Assembly: GCA_024711125.1 (NCBI GenBank)
Contig: JANJTM010000023.1
Location: 1-39,978 of the forward strand
Length of the DNA: 39,978 bases
Direction: 5' to 3'
Origin: Rhodothermales bacterium
GTDB taxonomy: Bacteria; Bacteroidota; Rhodothermia; Rhodothermales; UBA10348
Both the position numbers and the translations under genes were made by a program. The notes under the pieces are model-generated. The model was not told where the DNA came from and ran no database searches. It saw only the letters and a list, made by a program, of their open reading frames with translations. Shown here one piece after another: positions 8,422 to 15,443 of this stretch (the first letter of the stretch is position 1; the number at the start of each line of letters is the position of its first letter).

Positions 8422-9534
8422 TCAGCCGTTCGACGCCTCGAAGTTGGCCACCGACAGCTCGGCCGTGCTGAGCCAGCGGTCCGACGCCGACTGGAAGGCC
8501 TTGTACGAACGGTAGATGCGGTCGTAGGCCGGGTCCGTGGCTTCCTCTTCGAGCAGCTCCCGGGTCGTGGCGGCGGCCGCCGTCAGGATCTCGGGCGCGA
8601 ACGGACGCAGGGTCACGCCCTTGCCGAGCAGACGCTCGAGTGCGGGCGGATTGTTCGCGTCGTAGTGGGCCATCATGTCGACGTTCGCCTCGGCCGCCGC
8701 GGCCGCGACGGCGGCCTGGTAGTCTGACGGCAGCGATTCCCATGCCTGGCGGTTGACGTAGAAGCTGAGGTTGGGTCCCGGCTCCCACCACCCGGGGTAG
8801 GAGTAGTTCTTGGCGACCTCGAAGAAGCCGAGCTTCTCGTCGTCGTACGGTCCCGACCACTCGGTCGCGTCGATCGCGCCGCGCTCGAGCGCAGGGTAGA
8901 TGTCCCCGCCCGCGAGGACCTGCACCGTGACCCCGAGCCGATCCATGACGCGCCCTCCGAGCCCCGGAATGCGCATCTTGAGGCCCCGCAGGTCCGACAG
9001 GCCCCCGATTTCCTTGCGGAACCAGCCGCCCATCTGCGTCCCGGTGTTTCCGCCCGGGAAGTTGACGATGTTGAAGTCGGCGAAGAGGGCGCGCAGCAGG
9101 TCCCTGCCTTCCCCGTAATAGAACCAGGCGTTGTACTGCCGGGCGTTCATTCCGAACGGCACGGTGCAGTCGAACGCCAGCGCCGGGTTCAGACCCGTGA
9201 AGTAATAGCTGGCCGCGTGCCCCATGTGCACGGTGCCCTTCTGCACCGAATCGAGCACCTGGTCGAACGGCACGATCTCGCCGACCGGGAAGACCCGGAT
9301 GCTGAACCGGCCCTCGGTGAGTTCCGACACGCGGTTCGCGAAGACCTCGGCGGCACCGTAGATGGTGTCCAGCGAACGCGGAAACGTGGAAACGAGGCGC
9401 CAGGTCACGTTGGTGCGCGTGCGCACGGCGGGACCTTCGCCGCCCGAGCCGCCGCAGCCGGCGACGAGCGAGGTGGCGGCGACCGCTCCGGCGGCCGCCG
9501 GGAGCCCGGTGCGGAAGAATGCTCTCCGTTTCAT
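8422..9534 (-). CDS. dctP: TRAP transporter substrate-binding protein, TakP-like (DctP family)
   Basis: A 370-residue extracytoplasmic solute receptor of a TRAP transporter. The N-terminus has a twin-arginine-like start (KRRAFFRT, Arg3-Arg4), a hydrophobic stretch and a lipobox ending SLVAGC with Cys27, so it is likely a lipoprotein exported in folded form. The mature part carries DctP features such as LKMRIPGLGG and, near residue 215, GAIDATEWSGPYDDEKLGF, a signature of the TakP branch that binds alpha-keto acids or lactate with a cation; Arg in LKMRIPG would bind the carboxylate. It is 43 bp downstream of an SDR on the same strand and convergent with the lyase gene. It is the only candidate partner here for DctQM at 3563-5451. 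If the lyase makes 2-oxobutanoate, a keto-acid receptor next to it is suggestive. Confidence 0.9.
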   Translation of the reverse strand: MKRRAFFRTGLPAAAGAVAATSLVAGCGGSGGEGPAVRTRTNVTWRLVSTFPRSLDTIYGAAEVFANRVSELTEGRFSIRVFPVGEIVPFDQVLDSVQKGTVHMGHAASYYFTGLNPALAFDCTVPFGMNARQYNAWFYYGEGRDLLRALFADFNIVNFPGGNTGTQMGGWFRKEIGGLSDLRGLKMRIPGLGGRVMDRLGVTVQVLAGGDIYPALERGAIDATEWSGPYDDEKLGFFEVAKNYSYPGWWEPGPNLSFYVNRQAWESLPSDYQAAVAAAAAEANVDMMAHYDANNPPALERLLGKGVTLRPFAPEILTAAAATTRELLEEEATDPAYDRIYRSYKAFQSASDRWLSTAELSVANFEASNG

Positions 9535-9577
9535 CGTGGAAGCGGTTTGGATGGGGTCTGTGGGAAAGGCCTTCGGT

Positions 9578-10297
9578 TCAGCCGCCCGGTCTCAGGGGTC
9601 GCATGACGACTTCCGACACGAGGTAATTGTCCGGGGTCTCCACGATGTGGAGGACCGTGGAGGCCACGTCCTCGGCCGTCATCGGGTTCGCGCTGGGCGT
9701 CGAACCGGACGTGAGAAAGAACTCCGTGGCGATCGAGCCCGGGTAGATGCAGGAGACCTTGATACCGTGCCCCCGCACCTCCTTCATGAGGGCATCGCTG
9801 AGGCCGCGCAACCCGAACTTGGTGGCGTTGTAGGCACCGATGCGGGGGTTGCCGAGCAGCGCGGCGACCGAGGCCACGTTGACGATGTGCCCTCCGAACC
9901 CTTCCCGTTCGCCGCGCGCCTTCATGCCGGGAAGCACCGCGCGCGTGCAGAGAAAGACGGCGCGCAGGTTGGTGTTCATCATCAGGTCCCAATCGGCGGT
10001 CTCGAGGTCCTCGAGTTCGGCGAATCGGCCGAGGCCGGCGTTGTTGACGAGCACGTCGACGCGGCCCGCCTCGGCCTCCATGCGCTCGAACGCCGCGCGA
10101 ACGCCGGCTTCCTCGGTCACGTCGCACGGAACGGGCACGAACGCAGGGCCCAGATCCCTGCGCACGGAGGCGAGACGGTCCTCCCGACGGGCAAGGCCGT
10201 ACACGACGGCGCCCCGGGCCGCGAAAGCGCGGGAAACCGCAAGGCCGAGGCCGCCGGAGGCCCCGGTGACGACGGCGATCTTTCCGGAGAGGATCAT
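9578..10297 (-). CDS. Short-chain dehydrogenase/reductase
   Basis: A 239-residue classical SDR, a soluble NAD(P)-dependent oxidoreductase of unknown substrate. The cofactor motif TGASGGLG is at residues 11-18, Arg residues after the second strand (LARREDR) suggest NADP preference, NNAG is near residue 89, the catalytic serine lies in NVASVAALLG and the catalytic YNATK near residue 154. It is followed 43 bp later by the TRAP binding protein on the same strand. Upstream on the reverse strand TATTCTAC (10319-10326) may be its -7 element. Three unrelated SDRs occur in this window; this one most resembles YdfG/serine-3-dehydrogenase-type enzymes. Confidence 0.9.
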   Translation of the reverse strand: MILSGKIAVVTGASGGLGLAVSRAFAARGAVVYGLARREDRLASVRRDLGPAFVPVPCDVTEEAGVRAAFERMEAEAGRVDVLVNNAGLGRFAELEDLETADWDLMMNTNLRAVFLCTRAVLPGMKARGEREGFGGHIVNVASVAALLGNPRIGAYNATKFGLRGLSDALMKEVRGHGIKVSCIYPGSIATEFFLTSGSTPSANPMTAEDVASTVLHIVETPDNYLVSEVVMRPLRPGG

Positions 10298-10318
10298 GAG
10301 GCAGAAACGGAGGGTCCC

Positions 10319-10326
10319 GTAGAATA
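10319..10326 (-). promoter_or_regulatory. Candidate -7 element before the SDR gene
   Basis: On the reverse strand TATTCTAC has the TA start and T at position 6 of the -7 pattern and is 22 bp before the ATG at 10297. It is an AT-rich island in a GC-rich 94 bp divergent gap. Weak call. Confidence 0.25.
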
Positions 10327-10379
10327 CGACGCGGGGACCGGGCTCGCGAACCCGGAAGGCCGCGTACGTCCCGCGATCC

Positions 10380-10387
10380 TATCTTGA
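10380..10387 (+). promoter_or_regulatory. Candidate -7 element directly before trmH
   Basis: TATCTTGA fits the TAnnTTTG pattern with the last two bases exchanged and ends only 4 bp before the ATG at 10392. If used, the transcript would begin at or near the start codon, making a leaderless mRNA, or the true start would lie further downstream in the gene. Confidence 0.35.
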
Positions 10388-10391
10388 AACC

Positions 10392-11159
10392 ATGCGACCC
10401 ACCCTGAGAGCCACACCCGACGCACGAACCCGCCTTCCGACCCGGGTCGTCAAGGGCGGTCGCACCCTTCCGGACCGGTTCCTGGTGGGCGACGTCGAAC
10501 TGCCGCCCCCGGAGATCTGCCGCCGGCTCACTCCGTACCTCTCGCCGGAGCGCGCGGCCCGCATCGAGCGCGTGCTGGACGGCCGGACGTACGGGATCGC
10601 GACGGTCGTCGAGGGCCTCGCGAACTCCGGCAACGTGAGCGCCGTCATGCGCACCGCCGAGGGCTTCGGATTCCAGCGCTTCGACCTCGTCGCCGGCGAG
10701 GCGCCTTTCAAGCATTCGCGGCGCACGGCGCAGGGCGCCGACAAATGGCTCGACGTGCGCGGCTGGTACGAGCCCGCCGACTGTGCCGATGCGCTCCGGA
10801 AAGAGGGCTACCGGATCGTCGCGGCGCATCTCGCCGAGGGGGCGCGGGCCTCGTGGGACATCGATTTCACCCGGCGCACCGCGATCGTCTTCGGAAACGA
10901 GATGCGGGGCGTCTCGCCGGTCATGCTGTCGGCCGCCGACGACCTGTGCGTGGTACCGATCGACGGATTCGTGCAGTCGTTCAACATCTCGGTGGCGGCG
11001 GCGATGCTGTTGTACCAGGCGCGCATGTCCCGGGAGCGGGCAGGGCTCGGCGGTGACCTCACCGACGACGAACGGGGCCGCATGCGTGCCGAGTTCTACC
11101 GCCGCAGCGTCAGGAACTGCGATCTCCTGCTCGCGCAATCCCTGGCGAACGACCCGTGA
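10392..11159 (+). CDS. trmH: SpoU-family tRNA/rRNA 2'-O-methyltransferase (TrmH-like)
   Basis: A 255-residue SPOUT methyltransferase, probably making 2'-O-methylguanosine 18 in tRNA with S-adenosylmethionine. The three trefoil-knot motifs are present: NSGNVSAVMRTAEGFGF near residues 77-93 with the catalytic arginine, VFGNEMRGVSPVML near 167-180, and VPIDGFVQSFNISVAAAMLLYQ near 191-212. The last resembles E. coli TrmH (VQSLNVSVAAALILYEA) more than TrmL or RlmB. The first ~75 residues precede the catalytic core and are a little longer than in E. coli TrmH. GTG of the next gene overlaps its stop (GTGA, 11156-11159), so it is translationally coupled to the alkyltransferase. rRNA rather than tRNA as target is not excluded. 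Confidence 0.87.
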   Translation: MRPTLRATPDARTRLPTRVVKGGRTLPDRFLVGDVELPPPEICRRLTPYLSPERAARIERVLDGRTYGIATVVEGLANSGNVSAVMRTAEGFGFQRFDLVAGEAPFKHSRRTAQGADKWLDVRGWYEPADCADALRKEGYRIVAAHLAEGARASWDIDFTRRTAIVFGNEMRGVSPVMLSAADDLCVVPIDGFVQSFNISVAAAMLLYQARMSRERAGLGGDLTDDERGRMRAEFYRRSVRNCDLLLAQSLANDP

Positions 11160-11722
11160 CGGATCGCCCAACCGTGCTGCGACCCGAAGGAGCGCTGCTG
11201 GCGCGCACGATCGACAGTCCGGTCGGGCCGCTGGCCGTCGCCGTTTCGCCCGTCGGCGTGATGCAGGTAGCGTTCGGGCGGTACCCGGGTCCGGGTCCGG
11301 CCTTCGAAGCCGGCGAGGCGGCGAGAAGCCGGAACGCGTCGATCCGCCTGGCGGCGGGCCTCCTGGAGACGACCGCCCGCCAGTTGGAGGCCTATTTCGA
11401 CGGCAGTCTGCGCGCGTTCGACGTCGCGCTCGATCTCCAGGGCACTCCCTTCCAGCTTCGCGTCTGGGCGGCGCTTCGGGCGCTGCCCTACGGCCAGACG
11501 CTGTCGTACGGCGACATGGCGCGCCGGCTCGGCGACGGCAACCTGGCGCGGGCCGTGGGAGCTGCCGCCGGTGCGAACCCGGTGGCGATCCTCGTGCCGT
11601 GCCACCGGCTCGTGGGATCAGGCGGCGAGCTGACGGGTTTCGCGGGCGGGATCCGGGTCAAGCAGGCATTGCTTCGTCACGAATCCCAGGCTTCGTCTCC
11701 CGATCTCTTCGGCGGTTTCTGA
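11156..11722 (+). CDS. ogt: Methylated-DNA--protein-cysteine methyltransferase
   Basis: A suicidal DNA repair protein that moves the methyl group of O6-methylguanine to its own cysteine. It has 188 residues. The acceptor is Cys149 in ILVPCHRLVGSGGELTGFAGG, the full active-site and Asn-hinge region; the DNA-binding winged helix with GTPFQLRVWAALRALPYGQTLSYGDMA starts near residue 96. An N-terminal RNase-H-like domain is present but no Ada metal-binding domain. The GTG start overlaps the trmH stop. Residues after about 170 (SQASSPDLFGGF) are a short extra tail. Confidence 0.94.
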   Translation: MTDRPTVLRPEGALLARTIDSPVGPLAVAVSPVGVMQVAFGRYPGPGPAFEAGEAARSRNASIRLAAGLLETTARQLEAYFDGSLRAFDVALDLQGTPFQLRVWAALRALPYGQTLSYGDMARRLGDGNLARAVGAAAGANPVAILVPCHRLVGSGGELTGFAGGIRVKQALLRHESQASSPDLFGGF

Positions 11723-11740
11723 CCCGGCCGCCGCCTACCG

Positions 11741-12946
11741 ATGCCGCGATTCCGACCGATTCCCGTCCTCGCCCTGCTGCTCTCGGCCTGCTCGGGGCCC
11801 GCACCCCTGCCGATGCCGGTACCCGAGCCGGTCCTCGTCGAACCTCCGGCGCCGGAGGGCGTGCCCTTCCGGGCGCTCTATGCGGAGGCCGGAAGGGTCG
11901 TCGCCCATGACCTTGCCGGCGACGCCCGGCGGGACGTCTCGAGCTTCGCAGGCGCGGTCGTCGGCAGATATCCGTCGCCGGCGGGCGGTGCCGTCGTGGC
12001 CGTTGCCCGGGACGGAGACTCGCTGGCGGTCTGGCTCGTGGGCGGCGCCGACGAACGGACGCACCGCCTCGCTGCGCTGGCCGCCCCGGTGGAAACGACC
12101 GTGGCCTGGTCGCCCGACGGCACGAACCTGGCCTTCGGACACTACGTGCCGACCACGCGGGATGCCCGCCCGGCCATGGGAGCGGGCGACATCCTGCGGG
12201 TGGATCCCGCGACGGGTGTCGCTGCCCGGGTCGGCTGCCAGGCGGCGCGCGCGGTACTGGCGTGGATGGGTCCGGACGAGCTGCTGGTGCGGGACACCAA
12301 CAACCTGTACGTGGTCGCGCTGGACGGCTGCGCCACCCGCTCCACCGTGGACGCCCGCCGCATGCACCGCCTGTCGGTCGCCCCCGACGGTCGCCACGTG
12401 GCGTACGTGCACCGCGAACTGGTCTACAACCGCCAGCGGCGCGCCTACGAGCCCGACTCGACGCTGCGTATCGCGGCCCCGGACGGCGCGGACGAGCGCA
12501 CGGTGGTCGCTTTCCGGTACCGGCCCGAACGGCTTGCGTGGAAGGCCGACGGAACCGAGTTCGCCTACGACGTCGAGCACCCGGATCGTCCGGGCGTCCG
12601 CGTGATCTCGATCTACGACGTGGCTTCGGGGCAGAACGCGTACCTGCATCCACCCACGGGGGACGGGCCGTCGGAGTTCGCGCCGTCGTGGTCCCCGGGC
12701 GGAACCCGGCTCGCCTACCGCACGGCCGGATCCGACGGCGCGGTCCGGCTCGCCGTGCGCACCTTCGCCGACCCCTTCCCGACCGTACTCGAGGGGTCGG
12801 AAGGCGCCGGGCTCGTCGGGTGGGCGGGCGAAAATGCCGTGGCCGCGCGCCTGCCCGCGGGCGTGGCGCGGGTCTGGAGATTGGACGGAGGCATGCCCTT
12901 CGACCTGCCTGTCGGCGCGGACCCGATCGTCGTCGCTCCGCGCTGA
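11741..12946 (+). CDS. TolB-like beta-propeller lipoprotein
   Basis: A 401-residue secreted protein. The N-terminus (MPRFRPIPVLALLLSACSG) is a lipoprotein signal with LLSAC as lipobox, Cys17 being lipidated, followed by a proline-rich linker of about 20 residues. The rest has WD40/PD40-type repeats: WSPDGTNLAFGHY, VAPDGRHVAYVHRE, WKADGTEFAYDVE and WSPGGTRLAYRT, each a beta-propeller blade as in TolB. No catalytic domain is seen. It starts 18 bp after ogt and may be co-transcribed. The role is unknown; such proteins sit in the periplasm or on the outer membrane and often bind partners. It converges with GlnRS, 9 bp away. Confidence 0.8.
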   Translation: MPRFRPIPVLALLLSACSGPAPLPMPVPEPVLVEPPAPEGVPFRALYAEAGRVVAHDLAGDARRDVSSFAGAVVGRYPSPAGGAVVAVARDGDSLAVWLVGGADERTHRLAALAAPVETTVAWSPDGTNLAFGHYVPTTRDARPAMGAGDILRVDPATGVAARVGCQAARAVLAWMGPDELLVRDTNNLYVVALDGCATRSTVDARRMHRLSVAPDGRHVAYVHRELVYNRQRRAYEPDSTLRIAAPDGADERTVVAFRYRPERLAWKADGTEFAYDVEHPDRPGVRVISIYDVASGQNAYLHPPTGDGPSEFAPSWSPGGTRLAYRTAGSDGAVRLAVRTFADPFPTVLEGSEGAGLVGWAGENAVAARLPAGVARVWRLDGGMPFDLPVGADPIVVAPR

Positions 12947-12955
12947 CCGGGTCGA

Positions 12956-15295
12956 TCAGGCGAGCGCCGCCTCGAGCACCTCGCGCAGCAACTGCGGGTT
13001 GGCCTTGCCGTCCGTGGCCTTCATGGCCTGTCCGACGAAGAAGCCCATAAGGCCGGTCTTGCCGGCACGGTAGGCCGCGACCCGATCCGGAAAGGCCTCA
13101 AGCACCCCCGAGACGGCCGATTCCAGCGTGGCGCGATCCTCGATCTGGACGAGTCCGCGGCGTTCCACGATGGCCGAGGGCTCCCCGCCGTGCGCCACGA
13201 GCTCGGCGAAGACCTCCTTGGCGAGGCGGCTCGACAGGGTTCCGTCTTCGACCAGACCCACGAGCGCGGCGAGGGACGCCGGCGTGACGGCCATGGCCGA
13301 AAGCCCCCGCTCCTTGCGTTCCCGCTGCAGTTCGTGCACGACCCAGTTCGCGACCGACCGGGGTTCGGCCGACGCGGCGGCCTGCTCGAAGAACGTGCCC
13401 AGTTCGGGGTCTGACGCGAGGAGGGCGGCATCCTCGAACGCGATGCCCCAGCGCGATTCCAGGCGACGGGCCTCGACCTCCTGGTCCGCGTCCAGGGCGG
13501 GGATCGGCGGTCCGGACGACTCTTCGACCGCGGACTGACGCCCGGCCTTCGACGGAGCCGGCTGGGCCGTCCCCGCCGTCTCGGCCGCGCCGGACACCCT
13601 GGCCCACGTGTCGCGGAGCGTGATCGTACGGATGTACACCGGCCGTTCCGGGCGAAAGTCCACCGGGTCGGCGTAGAAATAGCCCTGCCGCTCGAACTGG
13701 AACCGGTCGCCCGCCCGGGCCCGGGACAGGCTGTGCTCGGCAAGAGCCGTCGAGACGATCTCCCGCGAGTTCGGCGTGAGGCGATCCAGGAAACTCTGTC
13801 CCTCGGGTACGTCCTCAGGATCCGGAATGGAGAACAGCCGGTCGTAGAGCCGGGCCTCGACCGGGACGGCATGATCGGCTTCGACCCAGTGGATCGTGCC
13901 CTTGACCCGCCGTCCGGCCGATTCGCCGGACTTCGAATCCAGGTCGACGGTGCAGCGCAGTTCGACGACGGTGCCGTCCGCATCCTTGACGACCTCGTCG
14001 CAACGGATCACGTAGGCATAGCGCAGGCGAACCTCCGCCCCGGGGGAGAGCCGGTGGAAGCCCCTGGGAGGAACTTCCGCAAAGTCGTCCCGCTCGATGT
14101 ACAGGGTCCGGCCGAAAGGCACCGGTCGCGTGCCCTGCTTCGGCACGTCGTGCGGCCAGTAGCTCGCGTCGAGCCACTCGGTCTCGTCCTCGGGCCAGTT
14201 GGTGAGCACCACGCGAAGCGGACGAAGTACCACCATCACGCGCGGCGCCTCGTGGTTCAGCTCGTCACGGATCAGGTGCTCGAACAGGCTGATGTCGATC
14301 ATCGTCTCGGCCTTGGCGATGCCGACCTGGTCGGCGAATCGCCGGATGGCGGCCGGCGGAACGCCCCGGCGCCGCTGGGCCGCGATCGTGGGCATGCGCG
14401 GGTCGTCCCAGCCTTCGACGTGCCCTTCCTTGACGAGGCGCAGGAGCTTGCGCTTCGACACCACCGTGTACTCGAAATTGCGGCGCGCGTACTCGTACTG
14501 GTGGGGGCGGGGCGGCTCGTACAGCGCATCGACCAGCCAGTCGTACAGCGGACGGTGCACGTCGAACTCCAGCGAGCAGAGCGAGTGCGTGATGCCCTCG
14601 ATCGCGTCCGACAGCGGATGCGCGAAGTCGTAGAGCGGGTAGATGCACCAGTCCTTGCCGCGCCGGTAGTGCTCGAAGTACTTGATGCGATACAGCACCG
14701 GGTCCCGGAGCAGCATGTTCGGGTTCGCCATGTCGATCCTTGCCCGCAGCACGTGCGCGCCCTCCGGAAACTCACCGGCGCGCATGCGGCGCAGCAGGTC
14801 GAGATTCTCGTCCACGCCGCGCTCCCTGAAAGGGCTCGGGCGCCCGGCCTCGGTCACCGTGCCGCGGTACTCGCGGATCTGCTCCTCGCTCAGGCTGTCG
14901 ACGTACGCCCTGCCGTCCACGACGAGCCGCTCGGCCATGTCGTACAACGCCTCGAAATAGTCCGACGCGAAGTACAGGTGCTCCCCCCAGTCGAAGCCCA
15001 ACCAGCGGATATCCCGCTGGGCCGCCTCGACGTACTCCATGTCCTCGGTTTCCGGGTTCGTATCGTCGAAGCGCAGGTGACACCGCCCCCGGTAGTCCTT
15101 CGCCAGCCCGAACTGCAGGCAGACGGCCATCGCGTGCCCCAGGTGCAGGTAGCCGTTGGGTTCGGGCGGAAACCGCGTCACGACGCGCCCGCCGGTGGCC
15201 CCGGTGCGCAGGTCCTCCTCGATGATCTGGCGGAGGAAATTGCTCGGGCGCTCGGCCGGTTCGGGCGTGGCGGAAGAGGCGGAATCGGTCGACAC
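12956..15295 (-). CDS. glnS: Glutaminyl-tRNA synthetase with C-terminal YqeY domain
   Basis: Charges tRNA-Gln with glutamine using ATP. The 779-residue protein has the class I catalytic core with the HIGH equivalent in PPEPNGYLHLGHA (HLGH at 51-54) and the KMSKS equivalent VVSKRKL at 278-284, then the beta-barrel anticodon-binding domain to about residue 585. A linker rich in Pro, Ala and Ser (about 588-625) leads to a YqeY/GatB-tail-like helical domain (about 625-779) ending QAMKATDGKANPQLLREVLEAAL, as in the Deinococcus GlnRS, where this domain aids tRNA binding. E. coli GlnRS, lacking it, is 554 residues. The GTG start is supported by one of the few good Shine-Dalgarno sequences here, AGGAG at 15304-15308 (reverse strand). 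Confidence 0.95.
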   Translation of the reverse strand: MSTDSASSATPEPAERPSNFLRQIIEEDLRTGATGGRVVTRFPPEPNGYLHLGHAMAVCLQFGLAKDYRGRCHLRFDDTNPETEDMEYVEAAQRDIRWLGFDWGEHLYFASDYFEALYDMAERLVVDGRAYVDSLSEEQIREYRGTVTEAGRPSPFRERGVDENLDLLRRMRAGEFPEGAHVLRARIDMANPNMLLRDPVLYRIKYFEHYRRGKDWCIYPLYDFAHPLSDAIEGITHSLCSLEFDVHRPLYDWLVDALYEPPRPHQYEYARRNFEYTVVSKRKLLRLVKEGHVEGWDDPRMPTIAAQRRRGVPPAAIRRFADQVGIAKAETMIDISLFEHLIRDELNHEAPRVMVVLRPLRVVLTNWPEDETEWLDASYWPHDVPKQGTRPVPFGRTLYIERDDFAEVPPRGFHRLSPGAEVRLRYAYVIRCDEVVKDADGTVVELRCTVDLDSKSGESAGRRVKGTIHWVEADHAVPVEARLYDRLFSIPDPEDVPEGQSFLDRLTPNSREIVSTALAEHSLSRARAGDRFQFERQGYFYADPVDFRPERPVYIRTITLRDTWARVSGAAETAGTAQPAPSKAGRQSAVEESSGPPIPALDADQEVEARRLESRWGIAFEDAALLASDPELGTFFEQAAASAEPRSVANWVVHELQRERKERGLSAMAVTPASLAALVGLVEDGTLSSRLAKEVFAELVAHGGEPSAIVERRGLVQIEDRATLESAVSGVLEAFPDRVAAYRAGKTGLMGFFVGQAMKATDGKANPQLLREVLEAALA

Positions 15296-15303
15296 GGGAG
15301 GTT

Positions 15304-15308
15304 CTCCT
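15304..15308 (-). promoter_or_regulatory. Shine-Dalgarno sequence of glnS
   Basis: Reverse-strand AGGAG lies 8 nt before the GTG at 15295. It decides this start and is unusual because most genes in the window have no recognisable ribosome binding site. Confidence 0.55.
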
Positions 15309-15352
15309 GGGGCCGGGCGCGGCGGTCGCCGCGTTTCGGGCGGAATCGTGGG

Positions 15353-15374
15353 GCGTTGAAGCGCGATTCAACGC
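15353..15374. promoter_or_regulatory. Perfect inverted repeat in the glnS / S46 peptidase divergent region
   Basis: GCGTTGAA (15353-15360) and TTCAACGC (15367-15374) are separated by 6 bp, a 22 bp palindromic site between divergent glnS and the peptidase gene. It is followed on the plus strand by a run of seven A at 15385-15391. As both genes point away from it, a transcription terminator is unlikely; an operator, or a 5' leader hairpin of glnS, fits better. The regulator is unknown. A weak -7-like TATCCTCG for the peptidase is at 15404-15411. Confidence 0.45.
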
Positions 15375-15443
15375 ATCCTCACGCAAAAAAATCCCTCTCC
15401 GCGTATCCTCGTCCCTCCAACAACCCGAATCCGGGGTGACGAC

